From positions 1 to 15,073 of the forward strand of contig JAMONE010000059.1 of the NCBI GenBank assembly GCA_027066695.1: 15,073 nt of DNA, in the 5' to 3' direction. Below, one piece after another: positions 1 through 6,564 of the stretch. The notes under the pieces are model-generated. The model was not told the DNA's origin, ran no database searches, and saw only the letters and a list, made by a program, of their open reading frames with translations. Positions within the stretch are counted from its first letter, which is position 1; every line of letters begins with the position of its first letter. This DNA comes from Micavibrio sp. (GTDB taxonomy: Bacteria; Pseudomonadota; Alphaproteobacteria; Micavibrionales; Micavibrionaceae). A program made the translations under genes and the position numbers.

Positions 1-116
1 ATTATCGTCACAACTACTATCAGTAAGTTGGCATATATATAGCCTATATTAAATAAAAAAAATGATAAAATAATTACACTCAAAATTTTTATAAAAAATT
101 ACTTTCTACCTATACG

Positions 117-127
117 CCCCCCCCCCC
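117..127. repeat. Homopolymer run of 11 C
   Basis: Eleven consecutive C residues lie in otherwise AT-rich DNA, about 85 bases beyond the stop of the EF-hand gene. Read on the minus strand this is G11. Runs of this length are prone to slipped-strand mispairing and to sequencing error. It falls outside any gene I can see, so any role would be in a transcript end or in the promoter of something beyond the window edge. Confidence 0.9.
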
Positions 128-196
128 TCAGCATTCTTCACTCCTTCGCATCTTCGCGTAAATTCTACCGCACCCAGCCTTCGCAGGGATGACAGC
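128..196. repeat. Candidate degenerate dispersed intergenic repeat
   Basis: This segment is GC-richer than its surroundings. It contains an imperfect palindrome at 173-188 (CCC-A-GC, loop CTTC, GC-A-GGG, with one A/A mismatch) followed directly by ATGACA. On the minus strand this gives GTCATCCCTGCGAAGG, resembling the 'GTCATCCC-GCGAA-GGG' type of small dispersed repeat common between genes in many proteobacteria. Two short TTCGC blocks at 145-156 add internal repetitiveness. There is no second copy in this window, so membership of a repeat family is inference. Confidence 0.35.
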
Positions 197-212
197 ATAT
201 ATTTAAGGCTTA

Positions 213-728
213 TTACCGTTTTGTTTCACAAAAATACTTTTTGTGACTATCTCCATTTAAGATAGCATCACTGATGGCACTAAATGTCTTAGGTTTATTT
301 TCAATTTCACTAAGAACCTCTTTGCACTCTTCTTTGGAATAACTATACTCTTTTCTTACCTGATACTCAGAAGTAGAAAGCATAGAATTGCTATCTTTAT
401 CATTATAAAACAACCTTAAAGTATTGCTCTCTATAAAATCTGATCTACTATACTCACGCTTTACTTTAGGAGGTTTCTGCGAAGAAGACTCACCTCCAAA
501 AGATATACTCCCTAATGTGGGGGGGGGATTTTTATATTTAGTATCGAACAGCACAGCATATGCATCACGTACTTCTGTTTCATCCAACATTTCATCGCCA
601 TTAATATCTATATCTTCAAAATAAGCTGCAACTTGAGGGGCTTTGATCATACGCGATGAATTATCACTAGCCAGTACTGGCGTGCCATAACCTAAGATCA
701 AAGGAAATAATAATAACTTGTAATTCAT
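213..728 (-). CDS. Small exported protein with two EF-hand calcium-binding loops
   Basis: Unrecognised protein of 171 residues. Residues 1-20 look like a Sec signal peptide (MNYK, hydrophobic LLLFPLILG, then PVLA before S21), so it is probably periplasmic or secreted. Two EF-hand loops fit the 12-residue pattern: D41-x-N43-x-D45-x-M-L48-D49-x-x-E52 and D110-x-D112-x-N114-x-M-L117-S-x-x-E121. In both, the usual Gly at loop position 6 is replaced. Cys135 and Cys167 could form a disulphide. I chose the start at 728 because AAAGGAG (743-737) sits 8 bases upstream; starting at 758 would overlap rpoB and leave the signal peptide internal. The ribosome binding site overlaps the rpoB stop codon (744-742), so the gene is probably co-transcribed and may be translationally coupled with rpoB, an unusual place where rpoC normally lies. 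Pro68-70 is encoded by a run of nine C. The gene is visibly more AT-rich than rpoB. Calcium binding is inferred from the loops; the biological role is unknown. Confidence 0.8.
   Translation of the reverse strand: MNYKLLLFPLILGYGTPVLASDNSSRMIKAPQVAAYFEDIDINGDEMLDETEVRDAYAVLFDTKYKNPPPTLGSISFGGESSSQKPPKVKREYSRSDFIESNTLRLFYNDKDSNSMLSTSEYQVRKEYSYSKEECKEVLSEIENKPKTFSAISDAILNGDSHKKYFCETKR
519..527 (-). repeat. In-frame run of nine C inside the EF-hand gene
   Basis: On the coding strand nine C residues encode Pro68-Pro70, between the two EF-hand loops. Reading the flanking codons, loss of one C gives CCC CCC CCA CAT TAG, a stop two codons after the run. Gain of one C reaches TGA about nine codons later. 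Either change would remove the second EF-hand loop and the C-terminal half, so the tract has the layout of a translational slippage switch. Whether it varies cannot be seen from a single sequence. Confidence 0.85.
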
Positions 729-741
729 AAATAACACTCCT

Positions 742-3700
742 TTAAATTTTATTACCACTTTGCTTCAAGTCGATATTCAGACATAGAGCGCGGAGTTCTT
801 TGGTTAGAACGTTGAAACTCTCTGGAATACCGATTTCGAAGTTGTCCTCGCCGCGCACGATAGATTCGTACACTTTAGAGCGACCAGCAACGTCATCAGA
901 CTTAACCGTTAGCATTTCCTGCAAGGTGTGCGCCGCGCCATAAGCTTGCAACGCCCACACTTCCATTTCACCGAAGCGCTGTCCACCGAACTGAGCTTTA
1001 CCGCCAAGTGGTTGCTGAGTTACCAGTGAGTACGGCCCGATAGAACGTGCATGGATTTTATCATCAACCAAGTGATGAAGCTTAAGCATGTACATAACGC
1101 CCACAGTCACATCACGGTGGAAATATTCACCCGTACGACCATCAATCAAACGCATTTGCCCTGATGTATTCAGGCCTGCTTTTTCAAGTAGCTCGGAGAT
1201 ATCGCCCTCATGCGCACCATCGAAAACAGGAGTACCCATAGGAACGCCGTCACGTAAGTTATTTGCCATTTCAACAACTTGAACATTATCGAGTGGCTTA
1301 ACTTTATTAGTAAACTCACGCTCGCCATAAACTTCTTCAAGCTTAACATCCAAGACTTTACGCTCATCAGAGGTAATGTCTTTTTGATTTTGGAAAGCAT
1401 CAACCATCTCACCGATTTGCTTACCAAGATTAAGCGAAGCCCAACCTAGGTGAGTTTCCAAAATCTGACCAACATTCATACGTGATGGAACGCCCAAAGG
1501 ATTAAGCACGATATCTACTGTGCGGCCATCTTCAAGATATGGCATATCTTCTTGCGCCATAATGCGAGAAACCACACCTTTGTTACCATGACGACCAGCC
1601 ATTTTATCACCCGGTGCCATTTTACGCTTAACCGCAACAAAGACTTTAACAACTTTCATAACTCCTGGTAATAACTCATCACCACGTTGAAGTTTTTCAA
1701 CTTTGTTTTCAAAACGTTCTTTAAGATCATCGATAGCCGCATCAAATGTTTTTGACATCGCTTCGATTTCTTCCATGCGTGTTTCATCTTCAATGGCAAG
1801 CTGCCTCCAAATACCGCGTTTCATGTCATCAAGAGCAGCCTTGGTAATTACAGACCCTTTCTTAACACTAGAATCTCTCGGAGCAGACGCAACCTTATGA
1901 CCATCAAGCATATGCGATAGGCGATCATAGAAGCCATCTTCAATAATACGGCGTTCATCATTACGATCTTTTGCCAAACGTTCAATCTCATCTTGTTCGA
2001 TTGAAAGTGCGCGCGCATCTTTATCAACGCCGCGACGGTTAAATACGCGAACCTCAACAACTGTTCCAGATGCACCTGGTGGAAGGCGAAGAGATGTATC
2101 TTTAACATCTGCTGCTTTTTCACCAAATATAGCACGCAACAACTTCTCTTCAGGAGTCATGGGCGACTCCCCTTTTGGCGTTACTTTACCAACAAGAATA
2201 TCACCAGGGTGAACTTCTGCGCCGATATGAACAATGCCAGCTTCATCCAAATGCTTTAACGCTTCCTCACCGACATTTGGAATATCGCGAGTAATTTCTT
2301 CTGCGCCAAGGCGTGTGTCACGAGACATCACATCGAATTGCTCCAAATGGATAGAAGTATAGACATCATCACGAACAACGCGCTCATTAATCAGGATTGA
2401 ATCCTCGAAGTTGTAACCATTCCAAGGCATAAATGCCACAACCATGTTACGACCCAAAGCAAGCTCACCAAGATCAGTAGACGGCCCATCAGCAATGATA
2501 TCGCCAGCTTTAACCATATCACCGACCTTTACAAGTGGACGCTGGTTAATGCATGTATCTTGGTTTGAACGCTGGAACTTGGCTAGTTTGTAAATATCAA
2601 CAACAGCTTCATCCGCGCGCTGTATCTCAGTTGCCTGAACAACAATGCGCTGAGCATCAACTTTTGTAATGATACCGCTACGAGTTGCAACAACAGAAGC
2701 ACCAGCATCACGCGCGACAATAGCTTCCATGCCTGTACCAACGATTGGCGCAGCAGAGCGAAGTAACGGCACTGCTTGACGCATCATGTTCGAACCCATA
2801 AGAGCGCGGTTAGCATCATCATTTTCAAGAAAAGGAATAAGGCTGGCCGCAACAGAAATCATCTGCTTAGGAGATACATCCATAAAGTCAATATTATCTG
2901 AAGTAACAATTACGTTCTCACCAGCTTGACGACAAGAAATAAGGTCATTCTCAAAACCACCAGCTTTTGTCAAAACCGAGTTCGCCTGAGCAATTGTATA
3001 TCTAGCCTCTTCCATAGCAGGCATATAAACAACTTCCGATGTAACCTTACCATTTTCAACTTTTCTGTATGGGCTTTCAATAAAGCCATATTGATTAACT
3101 TTAGCAAATGTAGCCAGCGAATTAATCAGACCAATATTCGGCCCCTCAGGAGTTTCAATCGGACAGATACGACCATAATGAGTTGGGTGAACGTCACGAA
3201 CTTCAAAGCCAGCGCGTTCACGCGTAAGCCCGCCCGGCCCAAGCGCAGAAAGGCGACGCTTATGAGTGATTTCCGACAATGGGTTTGTCTGATCCATAAA
3301 CTGGGAAAGCTGGGATGAGCCAAAAAACTCACGCACAGCAGCCTGCAATGGCTTAGAATTAACCAAATCATGGGGCATATAAGTGTCAATCTCAACAGAT
3401 GACATACGCTCACGAATAGCCCTTTCCATACGAAGCAAGCCAACGCGAACTTGGTTTTCCATCAACTCACCAACACTTCTAACACGGCGGTTTCCAAGGT
3501 TATCAATATCATCAACCTCGCCTTTACCATCTTTAAGATCATGAAGATACTTAACGATAGCAAGAATATCTTTCTTACAAAGAATACGGAATTGATCATC
3601 AGCGTCCAGCTCAAGACGCGCATTCATTTTAACGCGACCAACAGGTGATAGATCATAACGCTCTGCGTCAAAGAATAACGACTCGAATAATGCAGAAGCA

Positions 3701-4986
3701 GAATCAACTGTAGGCGGCTCACCTGGGCGCATAACACGATAGATATCGATTAACGCCTCTTCGCGAGTATCACATTTATCAGCCATCAAAGTATTGCGGA
3801 TATAAGGCCCTACATTCAAATAATCAATTGCAAGCAATGGAAGCTCTTTAACGCCAGCTTCTGCCAACGCCTCAAAATCATTCTCTTCAAGCTCATGCCC
3901 CGCTTCGTATAAAACAGTTCCTGTTTGCATGTCAAAGATATCTTTTGCCAGATATTTACCAACAAGAATATCTTCTTGCAGCAAAATATCTTTCAATCCA
4001 GCTTCAACAAACTTTTTAGCTTTACGTGGAGTAATTTTAGCACCTTCTTCGGCAACAACATCACCTGTCTTTGCATCAATAAGATCATAGGCAAGCTTCA
4101 CACCTTTAAAGCTTTCACCATCAAATGCTGTCTTCCAGCCTTTTTTAGTCTTATTATATGTAACAGTTTCATAGAATGTTGCGAGGACTTCCTCATTAGA
4201 CATTCCTTGAACCATCAAAGGATCGATCTCTTCATCATTCGCTAAAGCTTCAGCGCGCAAAGCCTCGGTTTCCGAGCCATCAAGACAACGCAAAAATGTT
4301 GTTAAAGGCAACTTACGGCGACGATCAATTCTTACATACATTTGATCTTTTGCATCAAATTCAAAATCAAGCCATGAACCACGGTAAGGAATTACACGCG
4401 CAGAAAATAGGTATTTGCCAGATACGTGCGTCTTGCCTTTATCATGATCAAAAAACACGCCTGGAGAACGATGCATTTGCGACACAATAACGCGCTCTGT
4501 GCCGTTAACAACAAACGTACCATTATGCGTCATCATTGGCATATCTGCCATATACACATCTTGCTCTTTAATATCACGAATAGAGCGAAGCCCCGTATCC
4601 TCATCAATATCAAATACAGACAAACGCAAAGTAACGCGAAGCGGCGCAGCGTAAGTCATTCCGCGCTGCTGACATTCCTCAACATCATATTTAGGATCTT
4701 CAAATTCATAACGAACGAAATCAATTTCAGCCTTATCACCAAAATCTCTGATAGGAAATACAGAAGCCAGCACCTCTTCCAAACCCAAAATCTCACGATC
4801 ACCAGCGGCAATATCTTTTTGCTGAAAACGCTCATATGAATTACGTTGCAACTCAATCAAATTCGGCATTTGCGCGACTTCATCAATAGAGCCAAAGCAG
4901 CGACGGGCGCGTTTGCGACCTGTTAAGCTTTCAATAGAGTTAGGGGGAATGAATTCTTTAGATGTTTTGGCTTTTGCTGCGCACAT
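742..4986 (-). CDS. rpoB: DNA-directed RNA polymerase subunit beta
   Basis: Beta subunit of RNA polymerase, forming with beta' the catalytic cleft. It has 1414 residues, at the long end for the family, with the insertion around 300-440 that alphaproteobacterial beta subunits carry. Visible landmarks include the N-terminal lobe block GRKRARRCFGSIDEVAQMPNLIE (split across 23-45) and NGTERVIVSQMHRSPG near 161-176. The rifampicin-pocket cluster FFGSSQLSQFMDQTNPLSE spans 554-572 and is followed by THKRRLSALGPGGLTRER. PWNGYNFEDSILI and GDKMAGRHGNKG (about 1126-1137) are present, as is the C-terminal clamp segment GEMEVWALQAYGAAHTLQEML. The start at 4986 (ATG TGC GCA) has AGGTAGGA upstream. The reading frame is intact. 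It is preceded by its own promoter and by a terminator closing rplJ-rplL. It is not followed by rpoC: an EF-hand gene begins 13 bases after its stop. Confidence 0.99.
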   Translation of the reverse strand: MCAAKAKTSKEFIPPNSIESLTGRKRARRCFGSIDEVAQMPNLIELQRNSYERFQQKDIAAGDREILGLEEVLASVFPIRDFGDKAEIDFVRYEFEDPKYDVEECQQRGMTYAAPLRVTLRLSVFDIDEDTGLRSIRDIKEQDVYMADMPMMTHNGTFVVNGTERVIVSQMHRSPGVFFDHDKGKTHVSGKYLFSARVIPYRGSWLDFEFDAKDQMYVRIDRRRKLPLTTFLRCLDGSETEALRAEALANDEEIDPLMVQGMSNEEVLATFYETVTYNKTKKGWKTAFDGESFKGVKLAYDLIDAKTGDVVAEEGAKITPRKAKKFVEAGLKDILLQEDILVGKYLAKDIFDMQTGTVLYEAGHELEENDFEALAEAGVKELPLLAIDYLNVGPYIRNTLMADKCDTREEALIDIYRVMRPGEPPTVDSASALFESLFFDAERYDLSPVGRVKMNARLELDADDQFRILCKKDILAIVKYLHDLKDGKGEVDDIDNLGNRRVRSVGELMENQVRVGLLRMERAIRERMSSVEIDTYMPHDLVNSKPLQAAVREFFGSSQLSQFMDQTNPLSEITHKRRLSALGPGGLTRERAGFEVRDVHPTHYGRICPIETPEGPNIGLINSLATFAKVNQYGFIESPYRKVENGKVTSEVVYMPAMEEARYTIAQANSVLTKAGGFENDLISCRQAGENVIVTSDNIDFMDVSPKQMISVAASLIPFLENDDANRALMGSNMMRQAVPLLRSAAPIVGTGMEAIVARDAGASVVATRSGIITKVDAQRIVVQATEIQRADEAVVDIYKLAKFQRSNQDTCINQRPLVKVGDMVKAGDIIADGPSTDLGELALGRNMVVAFMPWNGYNFEDSILINERVVRDDVYTSIHLEQFDVMSRDTRLGAEEITRDIPNVGEEALKHLDEAGIVHIGAEVHPGDILVGKVTPKGESPMTPEEKLLRAIFGEKAADVKDTSLRLPPGASGTVVEVRVFNRRGVDKDARALSIEQDEIERLAKDRNDERRIIEDGFYDRLSHMLDGHKVASAPRDSSVKKGSVITKAALDDMKRGIWRQLAIEDETRMEEIEAMSKTFDAAIDDLKERFENKVEKLQRGDELLPGVMKVVKVFVAVKRKMAPGDKMAGRHGNKGVVSRIMAQEDMPYLEDGRTVDIVLNPLGVPSRMNVGQILETHLGWASLNLGKQIGEMVDAFQNQKDITSDERKVLDVKLEEVYGEREFTNKVKPLDNVQVVEMANNLRDGVPMGTPVFDGAHEGDISELLEKAGLNTSGQMRLIDGRTGEYFHRDVTVGVMYMLKLHHLVDDKIHARSIGPYSLVTQQPLGGKAQFGGQRFGEMEVWALQAYGAAHTLQEMLTVKSDDVAGRSKVYESIVRGEDNFEIGIPESFNVLTKELRALCLNIDLKQSGNKI

Positions 4987-5139
4987 ATTTTTTTCCTACC
5001 TTTGTCTTGTTCCAAAGCAAATTAACCACTTACAACTCCATAATTAAGAGCCGAAGCGGTGTATTAATTAGCGTTTTCCGCTCTTGCGGATTGACGTCTC
5101 ACTTACGAGTATCACATTTATCCTAGAAAAGTTTTTAGC
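4987..5139 (-). promoter_or_regulatory. rpoB 5' leader with alternative hairpins
   Basis: The transcript from the promoter at 5140-5168 would have a leader of about 145 bases. It contains a hairpin at 5077-5090 (TCCGC, loop AAGA, GCGGA, perfect 5-bp stem). A second hairpin lies at 5041-5070 (arms TAATTAA/TTAATTA enclosing CCG-CTT-CGG). The two compete: CCGCTCTT (5078-5085, plus strand) can instead pair with AAGAGC at 5046-5051 or with AAGCGG at 5054-5059. This gives mutually exclusive folds just before the rpoB ribosome binding site. A regulatory role is inference. Confidence 0.4.
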
Positions 5140-5168
5140 TGTATGGCCTACCGCAAGGAACTTGTCAA
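5140..5168 (-). promoter_or_regulatory. Promoter for rpoB
   Basis: On the minus strand a perfect -35 box TTGACA (5168-5163) is followed after 17 bases by CATACA (5145-5140), a weak -10 match, as is common in alphaproteobacterial housekeeping promoters. It lies about 20 bases downstream of the rplL terminator and is the only good candidate between rplL and rpoB. The -35 box and spacing are seen; activity is inferred. Confidence 0.55.
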
Positions 5169-5188
5169 CCCTTAAATACCATAGACAT

Positions 5189-5240
5189 GAAAAAAAGCAC
5201 TCCCCGCACGATCTTGTAAATATACAAAACAGGGAATGCT
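5189..5240 (-). terminator. Intrinsic terminator after rplL
   Basis: Minus-strand arms AGCATTCCC (5240-5232) and GGGAGTGCT (5204-5196) form a 9-bp stem with one U-G pair. An inner stem TTGTA/TACAA lies near 5213-5226. The outer stem is followed at once by seven T (5195-5189). It begins 16 bases after the rplL stop codon, so it should end most rplJ-rplL transcripts before rpoB, although partial readthrough is possible. Confidence 0.85.
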
Positions 5241-5256
5241 TAATAATTTAAATTGA

Positions 5257-5640
5257 TTATTTAAGTGACACGGTCGCGCCAGCAGCTTCCAATTTAGCCT
5301 TAATTTCTTCTGCTTCTGCTTTTGGTGCAGCTTCTTTAACAGCTTTACCACCAGCTTCAACAAGATCTTTAGCTTCTTTCAAGCCAAGACCTGTGATTGC
5401 GCGTACTTCTTTGATAACTGCAATTTTAGTTGGGCCCGCAGCTTCAAGGATAACATCAAATTCATCCTTCTCAGCAGCAGCTTCACCAGCCCCAGCAGCA
5501 GCGGCAGCAACAGGTGCAGCAGCAGCAGCGGCAGTAACACCCCACCTATCTTCAAGTCCCTTAGATAAATCAGCAACTTCAAGAACACTCCAAGTTGATA
5601 ATTCATCAATCATTTTTTCAATTTTTTCAGCAGCAGCCAT
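5257..5640 (-). CDS. rplL: Large ribosomal subunit protein bL12 (L7/L12)
   Basis: Stalk protein of the large subunit that recruits and stimulates translation GTPases; it sits as dimers on L10. It has 127 residues, normal for the family. The N-terminal dimerisation domain spans residues 1-35 (EKIEKMIDELSTWSVLEVADLSKGLEDRWGV). An Ala/Gly/Pro flexible hinge follows at about 36-55. The globular C-terminal domain runs from EKDEFDVILEAAG through KIAVIKEVRAITGLGLKEAKDLVE to the end (VSLK), with the factor-binding helix residues conserved. AAAGGAG (5654-5648) sits 7 bases before the ATG. It lies 86 bases downstream of rplJ, which encodes its binding partner. A strong intrinsic terminator follows. Confidence 0.99.
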   Translation of the reverse strand: MAAAEKIEKMIDELSTWSVLEVADLSKGLEDRWGVTAAAAAAPVAAAAAGAGEAAAEKDEFDVILEAAGPTKIAVIKEVRAITGLGLKEAKDLVEAGGKAVKEAAPKAEAEEIKAKLEAAGATVSLK

Positions 5641-5687
5641 AATATTTCTCCTTTATATATAATTAATTCGCTGTAATTTTAATTTAA

Positions 5688-5711
5688 TTACACCCAACCA
5701 TTAGGGTATAA
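5688..5711 (-). promoter_or_regulatory. Hairpin in the rplJ-rplL gap
   Basis: Minus-strand TTATACCC (5711-5704) pairs with GGGTGTAA (5695-5688), an 8-bp stem with one U-G pair and an 8-base loop. It lies between the rplJ stop and the rplL ribosome binding site. No U tract follows, so it is probably not a terminator. It may adjust rplL expression relative to rplJ, since the stalk needs several bL12 copies per L10. Function is inferred. Confidence 0.4.
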
Positions 5712-5726
5712 CCAAAAATTCTTTAC

Positions 5727-6242
5727 TTATGATTTCTCACCATAAGCTTTAGTAACACCTACAAGATCACGCGCAGGCGCAGCTGTAACACTCGCAAGTT
5801 TTTGCGCAGGTGCTTGAAGCAACCCGCAAAGCTTGGAGCGCAACTCATCAAGGGATGGTAATTTAGCCAGAGCCTCAACAGCCGCCACATCAAGAACCAA
5901 CTCCCCCAATGATCCGCCAAGAATAATCAATTTATCATTATTCTTTGCAAATTTATATGCAACCTTCGCTGCCGCGACAGGATCTTGCGAAGAAGCAACG
6001 CCAGTTGGCCCTGCAAAAAGCCCTTCAATTGCCTCAAACTTAGTTCCTTTTAATGCGCGACGCGCAAGAGAATTCTTTGTAACCTTAAATGATGCGCCTT
6101 CATTACGAAGATTCCCGCGTAGCTCACTTAAATCTTCAACGCTCAATCCTGAATAATGCGTAACAACAACAAGCTCACTATTTGAAAATCTTTCATTCAA
6201 ATTTTGTATTTCTGTTTCTTTTTCTGCCCGATTCATCGCCAT
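5727..6242 (-). CDS. rplJ: Large ribosomal subunit protein uL10
   Basis: L10 anchors the bL12 stalk dimers to 23S rRNA and, with bL12, represses its own mRNA in well-studied bacteria. The protein has 171 residues from this start. Features typical of the family are the N-terminal NRAEKETEIQNLNERF, VVVTHYSGLSVEDLSELRGNLR, FKVTKNSLARRAL and GLFAGPTGVA. The C-terminal helical tail (LRSKLCGLLQAPAQKLASVTAAPARDLVGVTKAY) binds bL12. I chose ATG at 6242 because AGGAG (6255-6251) lies 8 bases upstream; an in-frame ATG at 6272 lies upstream of that ribosome binding site and would add ten unrelated residues. A long structured leader with a terminator-like hairpin precedes it. Unlike the usual order, rplK and rplA are not upstream. 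Confidence 0.98.
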   Translation of the reverse strand: MAMNRAEKETEIQNLNERFSNSELVVVTHYSGLSVEDLSELRGNLRNEGASFKVTKNSLARRALKGTKFEAIEGLFAGPTGVASSQDPVAAAKVAYKFAKNNDKLIILGGSLGELVLDVAAVEALAKLPSLDELRSKLCGLLQAPAQKLASVTAAPARDLVGVTKAYGEKS

Positions 6243-6274
6243 GGGTCTTACTCCTATAATATTAATTATCACAA

Positions 6275-6309
6275 TAAAAAAGCGGCTACCGATTTCACAA
6301 TCGCGCCGC
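6275..6309 (-). terminator. Terminator-like hairpin in the rplJ leader (candidate attenuator)
   Basis: On the minus strand GCGGC (6309-6305) pairs with GCCGC (6286-6282), and the inner CGATT/AATCG (6303-6299 with 6294-6290) closes a 4-base loop. Six T (6281-6276) follow directly, the form of an intrinsic terminator. It ends only about 20 bases before the rplJ ribosome binding site, too close for a separate promoter in between. The rplJ transcript must therefore pass through it, which fits transcription attenuation rather than simple termination of the upstream gene. Confidence 0.65.
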
Positions 6310-6447
6310 CCACTAAAAACAAAAGATAAAAAAGAAAATTAAAGCCAACGGCTTAAATAAATTTTCATTTCCCTAATCTATGCAGGATATTTCAACTTAT
6401 ATATAAGTCCCTACAGTCCTTGAGTGGGTATTAACTTAACGAGCTAG
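6310..6447 (-). promoter_or_regulatory. rplJ 5' leader, upstream structured part (possible L10 binding leader)
   Basis: Between the promoter and the terminator-like hairpin the leader can form a stem-loop at 6420-6384. AGGA/TCCT enclose a perfect 14-base palindrome ACTTATA/TATAAGT (6395-6408) across unpaired internal strands. A second hairpin lies at 6354-6342 (AAGCC/GGCTT, GTT loop). L10 leaders in other bacteria bind L10-bL12 through such an irregular stem, so autoregulation is plausible. I cannot match the consensus by eye. Confidence 0.4.
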
Positions 6448-6476
6448 CTTTTAAAGACTTGCGCCCCACTCGTCAA
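6448..6476 (-). promoter_or_regulatory. Promoter for rplJ-rplL
   Basis: The minus strand shows TTGACG (6476-6471) as -35 and, after 17 bases, TAAAAG (6453-6448); TTTAAA two bases earlier is an alternative -10. It is the best promoter-like pair in the 322 bases between the spermidine-synthase-like gene and rplJ. It implies a leader of about 200 bases. The -35 box lies in one arm of a long inverted repeat (6419-6477). Confidence 0.45.
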
Positions 6477-6564
6477 GCCTTTTTTTTAATCAATTAAGAA
6501 AATACCAATATTAGCACCCCCAACTTAGGGTGTAAGGGTAAGATAGGGAGCTTCATTTGTGCTA

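Larger units (their letters stand above)
1..212. other. Gene-free left end downstream of the EF-hand gene
   Basis: No coding region is supportable here on either strand. Bases 1-116 are very AT-rich with short A and T runs. Then come an 11-base C run (117-127) and a locally GC-richer segment (128-196) that looks like a degenerate dispersed repeat. In particular there is no start of rpoC on the minus strand: the one ATG readable near 32 reaches a stop after three codons. No hairpin followed by a U tract, which would terminate the rpoB/EF-hand transcript, is visible. Confidence 0.7.

Noticed and set aside
173..188. Hairpin downstream of the EF-hand gene as a possible intrinsic terminator
   Set aside because: The stem has an internal A/A mismatch and no T tract on the minus strand side. 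A repeat remnant is the better reading.
3275..3300. Threonine in place of the E. coli Asn518 equivalent in the rifampicin pocket of RpoB (FMDQTNPL)
   Set aside because: As far as I recall, DQTNPLSE is the normal form in alphaproteobacterial beta subunits. The other pocket residues (D, H and S equivalents) are unchanged, so there is no sign of selected resistance.
2926..3318. Plus-strand open frames inside rpoB (for example 2926-3318 and 4426-4839)
   Set aside because: They lie wholly antisense to a highly conserved gene, lack ribosome binding sites and family features, and are explained by the codon bias of rpoB.
6514..6532. CACCC/GGGTG hairpin about 30 bases after the spermidine-synthase-like gene
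   Set aside because: The stem is short and no T run follows it on the minus strand, so I do not call it a terminator.
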